DNA of 64,000 bases. It comes from an uncultured Collinsella sp. (GTDB lineage: Bacteria; Actinomycetota; Coriobacteriia; Coriobacteriales; Coriobacteriaceae). The DNA lies in NCBI GenBank assembly GCA_947002045.1, contig CAMQJB010000002.1, forward strand, positions 1 to 64,000, in the 5' to 3' direction. The notes under the pieces are model-generated. The model saw nothing but the letters and a program-made list of their open reading frames with translations, had not been told where the DNA came from and did no database searches. Below are positions 1 to 8,945 of the stretch, in pieces; positions within the stretch are counted from its first letter, which is position 1; each line of letters starts with the position of its first letter. The translations under genes and the position numbers were made by a program.

Positions 1-62
<62 letters not shown>

Positions 63-182
63 CTGCCGTCACATTATTCAACCAGTTTTGCGGGCGTGCG
101 CCGCTGCGCGGCTAGCCCGCGTGCTCCTCGGCGGGGTTGGTCTGATTGTTTTTGTTGAAGCTCTGCCTTTGGCTCAAATGGA

Positions 183-215
183 AACGGGGGACGCATTTGC
201 ATCCCCCGTTTTTGT
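183..215. terminator. Bidirectional intrinsic terminator
   Basis: A 12-bp stem with one mismatch (AACGGGGGACGC pairing with GCATCCCCCGTT), loop ATTT, followed by TTTTTG on the plus strand and GTTT on the minus strand. It lies directly after the stop codon of the minus-strand phosphoesterase gene. Confidence 0.75.
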
Positions 216-220
216 TGTGG

Positions 221-688
221 TTACTCTAGATCAATAAATTTGGTGCTTATGATCTTGCCGTCTTTTACTAGCATTCTGGCCATGGTGGGGCCTCGGGTGC
301 CTCTGGGGTAGCTGGCGCTGCCCGGGTTGAGAACTAAGCAGCGGCCCACTTGGGCTTCTTTGGTTACGTGGGTGTGGCCGTTGATGGCTACGTCTACGGA
401 TCCCACCGGAAGGTCTTCGCGGTAGTGGGCTACGGCGAATTTGAGGCCTTCGTAGGTAAAGAGCGCAAGACGGTCTACATCGGGACCGTAGTCGCGGTAG
501 TAATCGTTGTTGCCCAGTACGGCCCGCACGGGGGCGATGGTGCATAGGTGCTCGTAGTCCATCTCTGACGTAAGGTCGCCGGCGTGGATAATCAGATCCG
601 CGCCCTCAAGCTCGTCCAGGAGCGCAGGCGACAAATAGCCGTGGGTGTCCGAGATGATGTCGATGCGCTTGGCGCTTGCACTGTTCAT
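221..688 (-). CDS. YfcE/MJ0936-family metallophosphoesterase
   Basis: A 155-residue calcineurin-like phosphoesterase of the small YfcE type, predicted to be a cytoplasmic metal-dependent phosphodiesterase. Metal-binding motifs are seen in order: SDTHG near residue 13, HAGD near residue 36, GNND near residue 59 and NGHTH near residue 103. The NPGS motif near residue 121 is also typical. Length matches the family. It is monocistronic, ending at a terminator and preceded by the terminator of the next operon. Exact substrate is unknown. Family assignment is secure. Confidence 0.9.
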   Translation of the reverse strand: MNSASAKRIDIISDTHGYLSPALLDELEGADLIIHAGDLTSEMDYEHLCTIAPVRAVLGNNDYYRDYGPDVDRLALFTYEGLKFAVAHYREDLPVGSVDVAINGHTHVTKEAQVGRCLVLNPGSASYPRGTRGPTMARMLVKDGKIISTKFIDLE

Positions 689-727
689 GGGATCCCTTCC
701 GCAAAAAACGATTCGGCAGATACATAC

Positions 728-778
728 AAAAAAGGCCCCACGGCTCCGCAGACGATGGGCCTACAGAGCTGCGGGGCC
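728..778 (-). terminator. Intrinsic terminator after LytTR operon 1
   Basis: On the minus strand an imperfect stem (GGCCCCGCAGCTC against its partner near 734-746) is followed by TTTTTT (plus-strand A run 728-733). It sits 7 bases past the LytTR regulator stop codon and ends the glycosyltransferase-kinase-regulator operon. Confidence 0.8.
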
Positions 779-784
779 AATGTG

Positions 785-1501
785 CTAGAGACTCAGAGCC
801 TTCTTGAGCGGCACGACGCGGCGGCGCGAAACCGGCACGCGTTCGTCGACGCCCGTAATGCCCAGCTGGATGGCGCCCGAGGGCACCGTCTCCACATCCG
901 TGACGCACGCCAAGTTGACGATATAGCGGCGGTGAACACGGAAGAAGCCAAAGTCGCAGAGCTTGGCCTCAAACTGCGCCAGCGAGGTCGTCGACAAAAA
1001 GCGATCATCGACGGTATAGATGCAGGAGTAATCGTCCTTGGCCATAATAAAGCGAATGTCGTCCACGGGGATGAGGACCTTGCGGCCGCCCTTTTCCACC
1101 GGGATGCGCTCGATGGTCACCTTGCTGTCCGTGACAGGCTTGGCGCGTTGCATAACCTTATCGATCGCTCGATCCAGGCGAGCCTCCTCGACCGGCTTCA
1201 TCAGATAGTCGACGGCATCCACATCAAACGCCTCGACCGCATGATCGCTGTACGCGGTTACGAATACGATCGCCGGCGGATTCTTGAGCTTATGCAGTGC
1301 CTCGGCAAGTTGCAGACCCGAAGCGCCAGGCATCGAGATATCGAGGAACACAACATCGACGCGGCTCTCCATAAGCATCTCGATAGCGGAGCGAACGCTC
1401 GACGCTTCTGTGATCGTGCCGATCTTGCCCGTCTGCTCGAGCAAGAAGCGAAGTTCCGAACGGGCCGGGGCCTCATCATCCACAATCATCGCACGCAGCA
1501 T
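785..1501 (-). CDS. LytTR-family response regulator (system 1)
   Basis: A two-domain response regulator of the LytR/AlgR type. The N-terminal receiver has the acidic pocket VDDE, the phospho-acceptor Asp in FLDISMPG and the conserved Lys in MKPVEE. The C-terminal LytTR DNA-binding domain ends with the typical FFRVHRRYIVNL and VPVSRRR motifs. I start it at the ATG at 1501, which has AAAGG about 10 bases upstream; the longer frame would begin at a TTG and add seven residues. It lies about 70 bases downstream of its cognate LytS-like kinase in the same operon. Target genes cannot be read from the sequence. Confidence 0.9.
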   Translation of the reverse strand: MLRAMIVDDEAPARSELRFLLEQTGKIGTITEASSVRSAIEMLMESRVDVVFLDISMPGASGLQLAEALHKLKNPPAIVFVTAYSDHAVEAFDVDAVDYLMKPVEEARLDRAIDKVMQRAKPVTDSKVTIERIPVEKGGRKVLIPVDDIRFIMAKDDYSCIYTVDDRFLSTTSLAQFEAKLCDFGFFRVHRRYIVNLACVTDVETVPSGAIQLGITGVDERVPVSRRRVVPLKKALSL

Positions 1502-1573
1502 AGGGATAAAACCTTTCGTCAACTAACTACGTCGGGCATCCGCCAACTAGCGTTAAACCCGTAACCTATCATT

Positions 1574-2917
1574 CTACTCTTGAATGTCGAAGATGCTCTC
1601 CGACAAATCGAGATGCAGGAGCACTTTAGCGCCCTTGCCCGGAGCCGATTCGACGCGTGTATAAGAGTGCGGTCCATAAAAGCGATGGATGCGCTCCGAA
1701 ATATTGTGCATGGCCACACCGGCGCCGCCGCCCTGCGGGGAGCTGGCGTCGGGACGGGCGGAGCGTTCGTCAAACAGTCTGGCAGCGGTGCCTTCGTCCA
1801 TGCCCACGCCGTTATCGGCGACCACAATCAAAATCGCATCTTCGCCATCCCTGTGGACCGACACGTCGATCCTCAGTGCATCGTCGTCGCCCATACCATG
1901 GCGCACGGCATTCTCGACGATTGGCTGGATTACAAATGCCGGCACCAGCGTGTCCTCGACGTCCTCGGACACGTCGAAGGTCGCCAGCACGCGATCCTCG
2001 CCAAAGCGCGCCTTCTCAAACGTCAGGTAGCGCTTGGTCTGCGCGACCTCGCGCGACACGGGAATGAGCGATCCCGAGTTGTCGAGCGTGGCACGATAGA
2101 ACGATGAGAACTCACGAAGCAGTTCGCGGGCCCGCAGCGGATCGGTACGCGTAAACGACGCGATGGTGTTGAGCGTGTTGAACAGAAAATGCGGGTTGAT
2201 CTGTGCCTGCAGGGCACGCACCTCGGCACGGGCCGTGAGCTCCTTTTGCACCTCGAGCTCGTGGATGGCGAGCTGCGTGGACAGGATCTCGGCAAAACCC
2301 GAGGCAAGCGCGTACTGAGTGCGGTCGACGGCACGCGGGGTCTTGTAGTAGAACTTGAGCGTGCCGACGGTGCGGTCGCCCACCTTGATAGGAGCGATGA
2401 TACCGGCAGGAACATGGTTGTGCGAGCCATCCGAGCCCACCACGTCCACCACACGGTTGAACGACTGGACGATACCGTGCTCGATGACGTAGCGCGTGGC
2501 AAGTGTGTGGATGGGCGAATCGGGCAGCAGCTTTTCCTCAAACTCGCCCGCGCAGGCCAGCACGTTGCTCTCGTCGGTGATGGCAACCGTCATGGCACGC
2601 GTCTCGGGCAAAATGCGCTGGCACACCAGACGCGCCGACTCCTGCGTCAGACCGCCTTTGATGTCCTCGAGCATGGCAGAGGCCACCGAGAGTGTCTCTT
2701 CGGTGTACTGCGAACGCACCGAATCGGGATTGAGCGTCAAATAGATAAAAATGCACAGAAAGATGCACAGCAGTGCGCAGGCGACCACGGTCGCGATCGG
2801 CTCGATTCCAGTCGCCAGGGCAAAAATAAAGTACACCAGCACGCAAATGGCGCAGACAACGGCGATCACGCGAAAGATAGATATTGAGTTATCGCGCTGG
2901 GCGCGGCGGTCGATCAT
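1574..2917 (-). CDS. LytS-like sensor histidine kinase (system 1)
   Basis: A 447-residue membrane sensor kinase. Two hydrophobic segments lie in residues 15-65, then a GAF-like linker region, then a His_kinase (PF06580-type) domain. The phospho-accepting His is in NPHFLFNTLNTI. The ATPase part has PIVENAVRHG (N box), DNGVGM and GGGAGVAM. The ATG overlaps the stop of the upstream glycosyltransferase gene by four bases (ATGA), and its Shine-Dalgarno lies inside that gene, so translation is probably coupled. It presumably phosphorylates the adjacent LytTR regulator. The stimulus is unknown. Confidence 0.9.
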   Translation of the reverse strand: MIDRRAQRDNSISIFRVIAVVCAICVLVYFIFALATGIEPIATVVACALLCIFLCIFIYLTLNPDSVRSQYTEETLSVASAMLEDIKGGLTQESARLVCQRILPETRAMTVAITDESNVLACAGEFEEKLLPDSPIHTLATRYVIEHGIVQSFNRVVDVVGSDGSHNHVPAGIIAPIKVGDRTVGTLKFYYKTPRAVDRTQYALASGFAEILSTQLAIHELEVQKELTARAEVRALQAQINPHFLFNTLNTIASFTRTDPLRARELLREFSSFYRATLDNSGSLIPVSREVAQTKRYLTFEKARFGEDRVLATFDVSEDVEDTLVPAFVIQPIVENAVRHGMGDDDALRIDVSVHRDGEDAILIVVADNGVGMDEGTAARLFDERSARPDASSPQGGGAGVAMHNISERIHRFYGPHSYTRVESAPGKGAKVLLHLDLSESIFDIQE

Positions 2918-4101
2918 TCAGTCCCCTCCAGGATGCTGGTCAGTTGTGCGTCGCGCCAGAGCCCGTCCATGATCTTGGGCCAGAAGCTCTGGAAACGCAG
3001 GTAGCTTGCGGCGTTTTGACGCGCGTAGGTCTTGGCCTCGTCAATACCGTGCCGCCAAATGCGCAGGTACCCCTCGTGCTCGCGGGTAAACATGCTGCGG
3101 ACCATGGCGGTCTTGCGCACGCGGTCGTCGAGCTCGCGCGAAATCCACGGGCCCGGATAGGGCATGAGCGACGCGGCCGTGACGGGAACGAGCTCCTGCT
3201 GGTGCGCGGCAAATGTCAGCTTGGCACGCTCGTAGTACCAACGGTACACATCCTGCATAAAGCGCGGCGAGCGCTTCTCGGACTCGGGCGGCAGGTGACG
3301 AACAACCCACTCGTTGTCAAACCACACGTCGTAGCCAAACATGCGCATGTTAAAGAGGTAATCTAGGTCCTCGCCTCGGGTGATAAACGGGTCAAACGCC
3401 ACACGGGTAAAGGCGCGGGCATGAAGCGCCACAAGGCCGCCGCACACGTAGTTTGAACGAGAGATACGGGTGCCCGAGAGCGCCTTTTTCATCCAGCGAT
3501 TAAACTCGATGCGTTTGGTCCACCAACGATGGCAAATGCCCACCTTGTCTGTGGGCGCCAACGGCGATCCGTCTCGATCGTAAAAGTAACCGCTCTTAAC
3601 CAAAATCGGCAGGCCTTGACGCGTCTGCTGGCCCAGTGCATAGGTCGCGCGCTTCATAAAGTCGGCATCGATAACGGTCTCGTCGTCATCCAAAAAGACA
3701 ACGGCATCGTGGCCGAGCACCGCAGCGCAGGCAAGCCCCATATTGCGAATGGCGCCGTATCCGCGCAGGCTCACGCACTCGCCCGAGCCCTTGGGAGCAA
3801 TCTGCGCCACACGGTCGGCGATACGCGATGCCTGGGTGTTGGTAACCACGGTGACCTTGAGCGTAGGGTGCGCGTCGACGATTTCGTGGACGCGCTTCGA
3901 CACATCAGCCGTAGCCGAGATGGGGCAGACCACCAAAAGGATAATCCTCGGAATGTCGCGCACCTGCTCGAGCGAGGCCAGGCAGCGGTCGAGCTCGGGA
4001 TTGGTGGCGTTGAGCTTCGTCGAGTGGTCATAGACGCCGGGAGCGTTTGCATGGGCCTCGTCGTCTGCCCAATATGTTGGAATCACAACCGTGGCGTTCA
4101 T
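2914..4101 (-). CDS. Family 2-like glycosyltransferase in a LytST operon
   Basis: The protein has a GT-A fold glycosyltransferase signature: N-terminal VVIPTYW, a nucleotide-sugar-binding stretch, FLDDDETV as the DxD-like motif and a later GEDLDY acidic motif. No transmembrane segment is obvious, so it is probably cytoplasmic or peripheral. Length from the chosen ATG is 395 residues. That ATG has GGGAGGGAAGG just upstream; the longer frame adds 13 residues. It is the first gene of the operon with the LytS/LytTR pair and overlaps the kinase gene by four bases. Acceptor and donor are unknown; cell-wall or surface glycan modification is an inference from context. Confidence 0.8.
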   Translation of the reverse strand: MNATVVIPTYWADDEAHANAPGVYDHSTKLNATNPELDRCLASLEQVRDIPRIILLVVCPISATADVSKRVHEIVDAHPTLKVTVVTNTQASRIADRVAQIAPKGSGECVSLRGYGAIRNMGLACAAVLGHDAVVFLDDDETVIDADFMKRATYALGQQTRQGLPILVKSGYFYDRDGSPLAPTDKVGICHRWWTKRIEFNRWMKKALSGTRISRSNYVCGGLVALHARAFTRVAFDPFITRGEDLDYLFNMRMFGYDVWFDNEWVVRHLPPESEKRSPRFMQDVYRWYYERAKLTFAAHQQELVPVTAASLMPYPGPWISRELDDRVRKTAMVRSMFTREHEGYLRIWRHGIDEAKTYARQNAASYLRFQSFWPKIMDGLWRDAQLTSILEGTE

Positions 4102-4121
4102 GCCTTCCCTCCCTGCAACAC

Positions 4122-4157
4122 AAAAACGGGGCGCCGCCAAACACAGGCGACGCCCCG
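4122..4157 (-). terminator. Terminator or attenuator before the glycosyltransferase gene
   Basis: On the minus strand a stem CGGGGCGTCGCC/GGCGGCGCCCCG is followed by TTTTTG. It should end the upstream MFS transporter transcript. The T run ends only about 20 bases before the glycosyltransferase ATG, leaving little room for a separate promoter, so partial read-through or attenuation is possible. Confidence 0.75.
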
Positions 4158-4271
4158 CGACCTAGCTGATTCCATCATACCCACTTGGGCAAATCATTGC
4201 TCGCAAGTCGCAATGTTTATTGCGGATAACCCCAAAAGAGTACCGCGGACAGGCCCAATAGCCGCTCGCTC

Positions 4272-5531
4272 CTATGCGGTCTGCTCTGCCGCCTGAGTCA
4301 TGCGGGACAGACGAACCAGCAGCATAAAGCCAACGATCAGCAGCACGCCAATGGAAAGGACGCCCAGCGACGGGTTGCCGGTCAGCGAGGTGACGACCGA
4401 CACCAGGAAGGTGCCCATGACGCTTGCATAACGACCAAAGATGTCAAAGAAGCCGTAGTACTCGTTGGACTTTTCCTTGGGGATAATGCGGCCAAAGTAG
4501 CTACGGCTGAGCGCTTGCACGCCGCCCTGGAACAGGCCGACCATAATGGCAAGCACCCAAAATTCGAAGGCGGTCTTTAGGAAGAATGCGGCGAACAGCA
4601 CAATGCCCATGTAGGCGGCGACGGCCACCAGGATCATGTTGAGCGTGCCCACGCGTCCGGCGAGCTTGCCGTAGATGATAGCAGACGGAAAGGCCACAAA
4701 CTGCGTAACGAGCAGCGCCAGCACCAGCTGGGTCGAGTCGATGCCTAAAGCCGAGCCGTAGCTGGTAGCCATGGAAATGACCGTGTGGACGCCATCGATA
4801 TAGAAGAAGAACGCGATCATGTAGACCAGCACGGTCTTGTTGTGGGCGATCTCGCGCATGGTGTGTCCGACCTCGGAGAACACACCGCCCACGATGTGGC
4901 CGATGGTGTCCTCGGGACCGCGCTCGCGACCGTACTTTTGCTTATAGGTGCGAATGAGCGGCAGGGTAAAGATGAGCCACCAGGCACCAGTGATGATAAA
5001 CGACAGACGCGTTGCCAGCATGGTGGGGACGCCAAGAGCGGGGCCACCCATGATGAGCGCCAGGCAGATGATGAACGGCACGGTGGAACCGATGTAGCCC
5101 CAGGCATAGCCCGAGCTGGACACGGCGTCCATGCGCTCGTCGGTGGTAATGTCGGGCAGCATGGCGTCGTAGAACGTCATAGAAGAGTTAAGGCCGATGG
5201 TGCACAGCACGTACACGGTCAAAAATGCCATGGCGGACATTGGGATAGCCTGCGCCAGGCAAAGAACCAGGCCCGTGAGGAAGAAGCCCAAGAAGAACTT
5301 AATCTTGTTGCCGGCGTAATCGGCAAGCGCGCCCAGAATGGGCATGAGCATGGCAATGACCAGCGAGGCGATCGTCTGAGCGTTGCCCCAAGCGACCACC
5401 AGGTCTGCCGAGGAAGCACCGGTATTGATGGCGTTAAAGTAGATGGGCACCACCGAGGTATTGAGCAACACGAGGGCCGAATTGCCCACATCGTACATAA
5501 CCCAGTTACGCTCGAGCTTGGTGTATTTCAT
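4272..5531 (-). CDS. UMF1/Atg22-type MFS transporter
   Basis: A 419-residue integral membrane protein with about 12 hydrophobic segments. The N-terminus NWVMYDVGNSA and the loop GGVQALSRSYF are hallmarks of the UMF1 branch of the major facilitator superfamily (related to yeast Atg22). GAAGGGG precedes the ATG. Substrates are not well defined for bacterial members; amino-acid or metabolite efflux is a guess from the family. It appears monocistronic, ending near the hairpin at 4127-4157. Confidence 0.85.
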   Translation of the reverse strand: MKYTKLERNWVMYDVGNSALVLLNTSVVPIYFNAINTGASSADLVVAWGNAQTIASLVIAMLMPILGALADYAGNKIKFFLGFFLTGLVLCLAQAIPMSAMAFLTVYVLCTIGLNSSMTFYDAMLPDITTDERMDAVSSSGYAWGYIGSTVPFIICLALIMGGPALGVPTMLATRLSFIITGAWWLIFTLPLIRTYKQKYGRERGPEDTIGHIVGGVFSEVGHTMREIAHNKTVLVYMIAFFFYIDGVHTVISMATSYGSALGIDSTQLVLALLVTQFVAFPSAIIYGKLAGRVGTLNMILVAVAAYMGIVLFAAFFLKTAFEFWVLAIMVGLFQGGVQALSRSYFGRIIPKEKSNEYYGFFDIFGRYASVMGTFLVSVVTSLTGNPSLGVLSIGVLLIVGFMLLVRLSRMTQAAEQTA

Positions 5532-5632
5532 GGACAGGGCCCCTTCGTATTCGCCCGATATGCAGTTAGTTCATCGTACCCCAATTGCACAGAAGCGCTG
5601 GTAAGGATTCGGCAAAGGGGCACGCACGGGTC

Positions 5633-6577
5633 CTACTCCTCGCGGTCGAACTCCTCGTCGGCGTCGAGTACGCGGCCGCTATAGTTGATATGGCCGGTCA
5701 CGGCATCCATGTCACCGGTCTCGATAAAGCGGGCGACGGTGAGCTCGTAATCGGTCAGCGCGCGATCAAAGACCTCGGGGAAGCTCTCGTTCGAGACCTC
5801 GTCGGTAAAGGGATTCTTCCATGTCAGATGGCCCAGGTTACCGGTGCGCTCGGGCAACTCCGTCGTCACGCGATGAGCAAGGCCGTCGAGCAGCGAGTAA
5901 TCGTGCACCAAGCCCTCAACCAGCGAGATCGCGCGCGTCTTTGCGGAGCCGGCCGGCTCAATCGCGCGGTAAAGTCGCTGCATATTGGCAACGGCAGCAC
6001 CGTACTCCCCCGCCGGAATGTCAATGCCGTACACGCGTCCGGCAACATAGCTCATCAGCACGCCGGCCACGCGATTGATGCGATCAGTGGTGACGATCTC
6101 GCCCGCCGGCGGGTAATCGTCAACCGTAGCGCCATCGCGTTTAAGCTGCAGCATCAGCACATCCAGGTCGCTCTCGATCACGGCATGAACTTGACTGCCC
6201 GAAGCCTCGAGCTCGGGATCGGACTCGACAATGCCAAACTGCTGCTCATAGACAAAGGGATGAGCGTTGCGGTCGAGCACGTAATGAGACAGCAGGCCCA
6301 GCGCAAAGGCACGACCCAAGCTGGCGTCGCGCGGCAGCAGATGCGACACGCCGTCGCGCAGGCACGCAAACTGACGAGACATGCGCGACCGATGCATGAC
6401 CTGCGCCAGCAGCGTGCAGTCGGAAACACGCGGTGTCAGAATGTGAAAGAAAAACGGGTCGGGGCCTTGGTTGCCCAAGATAAAGGCAATGCGCTCTTCA
6501 TCGGACGTGATGACGCCCTGCGGAAGACGGTCGATGCTTTCCTCGCCAAACAGATGATGGGTGATAAGCGCGGGCAT
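5633..6577 (-). CDS. Zinc-dependent phospholipase C-like protein
   Basis: 314 residues from the ATG at 6577, which has AAAGGA five bases upstream (the longer frame adds 10 residues). It starts PALITHHLFGEE and contains GNQGPDPFFFH and LLSHYVLDRNAHPF, the histidine/aspartate pattern of the zinc-dependent phospholipase C (PF00882) family. No signal peptide is visible, so it is likely cytoplasmic and may not be a true phospholipase. Many anaerobe genomes carry such intracellular proteins of unknown role. It is not clearly in an operon. Confidence 0.75.
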   Translation of the reverse strand: MPALITHHLFGEESIDRLPQGVITSDEERIAFILGNQGPDPFFFHILTPRVSDCTLLAQVMHRSRMSRQFACLRDGVSHLLPRDASLGRAFALGLLSHYVLDRNAHPFVYEQQFGIVESDPELEASGSQVHAVIESDLDVLMLQLKRDGATVDDYPPAGEIVTTDRINRVAGVLMSYVAGRVYGIDIPAGEYGAAVANMQRLYRAIEPAGSAKTRAISLVEGLVHDYSLLDGLAHRVTTELPERTGNLGHLTWKNPFTDEVSNESFPEVFDRALTDYELTVARFIETGDMDAVTGHINYSGRVLDADEEFDREE

Positions 6578-6669
6578 AATGATCCTTTCGATTTCATTCG
6601 ATGCCACCCATTATGCCCACCGCGCGCCCATGCCAAACCTGCGATGGTAAACGACGGCACGCAGACCGT

Positions 6670-7404
6670 CTACGCAAGCCCCAAGTGTGCTTTAACCTCG
6701 GCAGCGCGACGGCGGGACACGGGCACCGTCGAGGTTACGCGATCGAGTCTGAGCTCCATAAGACCCGTGGAACCGATCTCGACATTGTGCACGTCTTCCA
6801 AATTGACCAGATAGCTGCGATGAACGCGAATAAAGCCCTCGGAAACCAAGCGACGCTCGAGCGAGGAGATCGACTCATTGATCAGGTACGTTCCCTCGGC
6901 GCAGATGGCGTTGCAAAAATCGGCGCGCGCCTCAAAGTAGCAGACGTCTGCGACGGGAATGAACACCTTTTTGCCCCCGCGGTCCACCGTCAGACGCAAA
7001 GGCTGGCGCGGAGCGTGGATAACACGACGGGCACCCAAGGCTGCCTCGATCTTGTCGAGTGCCTTTGACAGGCGTGCGTCCTCGACCGGCTTGACGACAT
7101 AGTCGACCGCATCGAGGTTATACGCATCGGCGGCAAACTCGGCAAACGCCGTCACAAACACAACCACCGGCGGCGTCTTTAGGTTCTGCAGCGTCTCGGC
7201 AAGCTCAATTCCCGAGCGGCCGGGCATCGTGATGTCCAAAAACAACACGTTGGGCTTGTTCGAGAGAATCGACTCCACGGCCTCGGTGACATTGCCCGCC
7301 TCGGCAATCTGGCCCATACGCGTATCCTTTTCCAACAGATAGCGTAGCTCAGCCCTAATGGGAGGTTCGTCATCAACCACCAAGATGTTCCAGCCTTCGG
7401 ACAT
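6670..7404 (-). CDS. LytTR-family response regulator (system 2)
   Basis: A 244-residue paralogue of the regulator at 785-1501. The receiver has VVDDE, phospho-acceptor Asp in FLDITMPG and Lys in VKPVED. The LytTR domain has GFIRVHRSYLVNL and VPVSRRR. The gene follows its kinase by 38 bases in one operon. The two regulators share the same architecture and DNA-binding motifs, so they may read similar sites. Confidence 0.9.
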   Translation of the reverse strand: MSEGWNILVVDDEPPIRAELRYLLEKDTRMGQIAEAGNVTEAVESILSNKPNVLFLDITMPGRSGIELAETLQNLKTPPVVVFVTAFAEFAADAYNLDAVDYVVKPVEDARLSKALDKIEAALGARRVIHAPRQPLRLTVDRGGKKVFIPVADVCYFEARADFCNAICAEGTYLINESISSLERRLVSEGFIRVHRSYLVNLEDVHNVEIGSTGLMELRLDRVTSTVPVSRRRAAEVKAHLGLA

Positions 7405-7442
7405 ATGTGCTTCCCCTCTTTTTCTCTCAATCCAACCGCGTG

Positions 7443-8834
7443 CTACGCCGTCAACGGCGCCGGCTCATGCGGCTCGCCGTTCAGCTCGACGATGACCTGC
7501 GTTCCCACGCCCTCCTGGGACTTCACGCGCATGCCGGAATCTTCTCCGTAAAAGAAATGGATGCGCTGAAGCACGTTGAAGAGCGCCAGGCCGCAACCTC
7601 GCTTGACGGAGCCGTCGGCGGTAATGCTCTCGGGCTCCTCTCGGCGATGTTGCTCAAACAGATGCGCGCAGACCTCTTCGCTCATACCGATGCCATCGTC
7701 CTCGACGATGATCTCCAAACCGTCATCGGTCTCGAAAGCCCTAACATGAATAGAAAGCGGCTCGGTCTCGCGCTGCGCGTGCTTGATGCAGTTTTCGAGC
7801 AGCGGCTGCAAGATAAACGGCGGTACCAGGCTGTCGCGCACCTCGAAGTCGATGTCGACCGAAACGCGCAGACGGCCGTCGCCATACCGGGCCTGCATAA
7901 GATTGATATAACGAGTGCCCTGTTCCACCTCGTGCTCGAGCGTGGTGAGCGTATCGGAATCAGAAAGCGTCTGACGATAGTAGTTGGAAAAGTCGATCAG
8001 CAGCGATCGCGCCTTGTCGGGCTCGGTTCGAACGAGCGACACAATCGTGCTAATGGTATTGAATAGAAAATGCGGGTCGACCTGCGACTGCAGGGCGCGT
8101 AGCTCAACGCGAGCTGTGAGCTCGTCCTGGCGCTCGAGCTCAAAGCTGGCGAGCTGCGTGGAAATGAGATCGGCAAAACCCGAAGCAAGGGCCGTCTGGC
8201 GCATATCGATGCTGCTCAGGCGGGGGTAATACAGCTCGAGTGTGCCCACACAATGCCCGCGCACGGTAAGCGGCGCGACAATGCCGGCGCGCAGGCGGGG
8301 AAAATAGCCACCCGTCTCATTGGAGGTGTCACGCGAAAACACGCTCTGCTCACCCGTCTCAATCACACTGAGCGTGGTCTTGAGCACTACCGGGGTGCCG
8401 GCAGGGCACTTTGCCGAGTCCTCGCCCCAACTTGCCAACACCTGTTTGCCATCGGTAAAGCAGATGGCGGAGGCGATGGTCTCGGATAGGATAATTTTAG
8501 AGGCACCCAGGGCCGCTTCGGGCGTAAGGCCGCGCGACGTGTAGGCGAATATTTTTGATGCGATGGCGAGCGTACGGTCGGTTGCGCTCGATGTGAGGTC
8601 GTCGGGGACCACAAAGACATACGAGAAAAAGAAGCACAGCATGACCAGGCCGGCAATAACGACAACGCCCGGAACGGGATTGGGATTATCGGTTAAATCC
8701 CAGATAAGCAGCAGAATAAGCGCCGGAACGACAACACCGAGTAGGATGGCCTGGACCACATGCTGGGCCGTACGAAAGACCTTGGTAGAGTTGTAACTCT
8801 TGCCCAGAATCAGCCTATTTAAATCCACCGTCAT
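7443..8834 (-). CDS. LytS-like sensor histidine kinase (system 2)
   Basis: A 463-residue membrane kinase paralogous to the one at 1574-2917. Two hydrophobic segments near residues 25-80 anchor it. A GAF-like region follows, then the His_kinase domain with DPHFLFNTISTI (phospho-His), PLLENCIKHA, EDDGIGM and GCGLAL. AAAAGGGG precedes the ATG. It forms a two-gene operon with the following LytTR regulator. A terminator-like hairpin lies only about 30 bases upstream of its start. Confidence 0.9.
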   Translation of the reverse strand: MTVDLNRLILGKSYNSTKVFRTAQHVVQAILLGVVVPALILLLIWDLTDNPNPVPGVVVIAGLVMLCFFFSYVFVVPDDLTSSATDRTLAIASKIFAYTSRGLTPEAALGASKIILSETIASAICFTDGKQVLASWGEDSAKCPAGTPVVLKTTLSVIETGEQSVFSRDTSNETGGYFPRLRAGIVAPLTVRGHCVGTLELYYPRLSSIDMRQTALASGFADLISTQLASFELERQDELTARVELRALQSQVDPHFLFNTISTIVSLVRTEPDKARSLLIDFSNYYRQTLSDSDTLTTLEHEVEQGTRYINLMQARYGDGRLRVSVDIDFEVRDSLVPPFILQPLLENCIKHAQRETEPLSIHVRAFETDDGLEIIVEDDGIGMSEEVCAHLFEQHRREEPESITADGSVKRGCGLALFNVLQRIHFFYGEDSGMRVKSQEGVGTQVIVELNGEPHEPAPLTA

Positions 8835-8861
8835 CCCCTTTTATCTACCACACCCATAGCA

Positions 8862-8887
8862 ATAAAGAGGGCCACAAGCGACCCTCT
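8862..8887 (-). terminator. Terminator-like hairpin between amidohydrolase and kinase 2
   Basis: Minus-strand stem AGAGGGTCGCTTGTGGCCCTCT followed by TTATTG. It can end the amidohydrolase transcript, but lies just upstream of the next gene's ribosome binding site. The T tract is weak. Confidence 0.55.
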
Positions 8888-8945
8888 CCATTGCATTATG
8901 CAATCAAAAACTGTGTTTTGCATCCAGCCATCGACAAACGGTATC

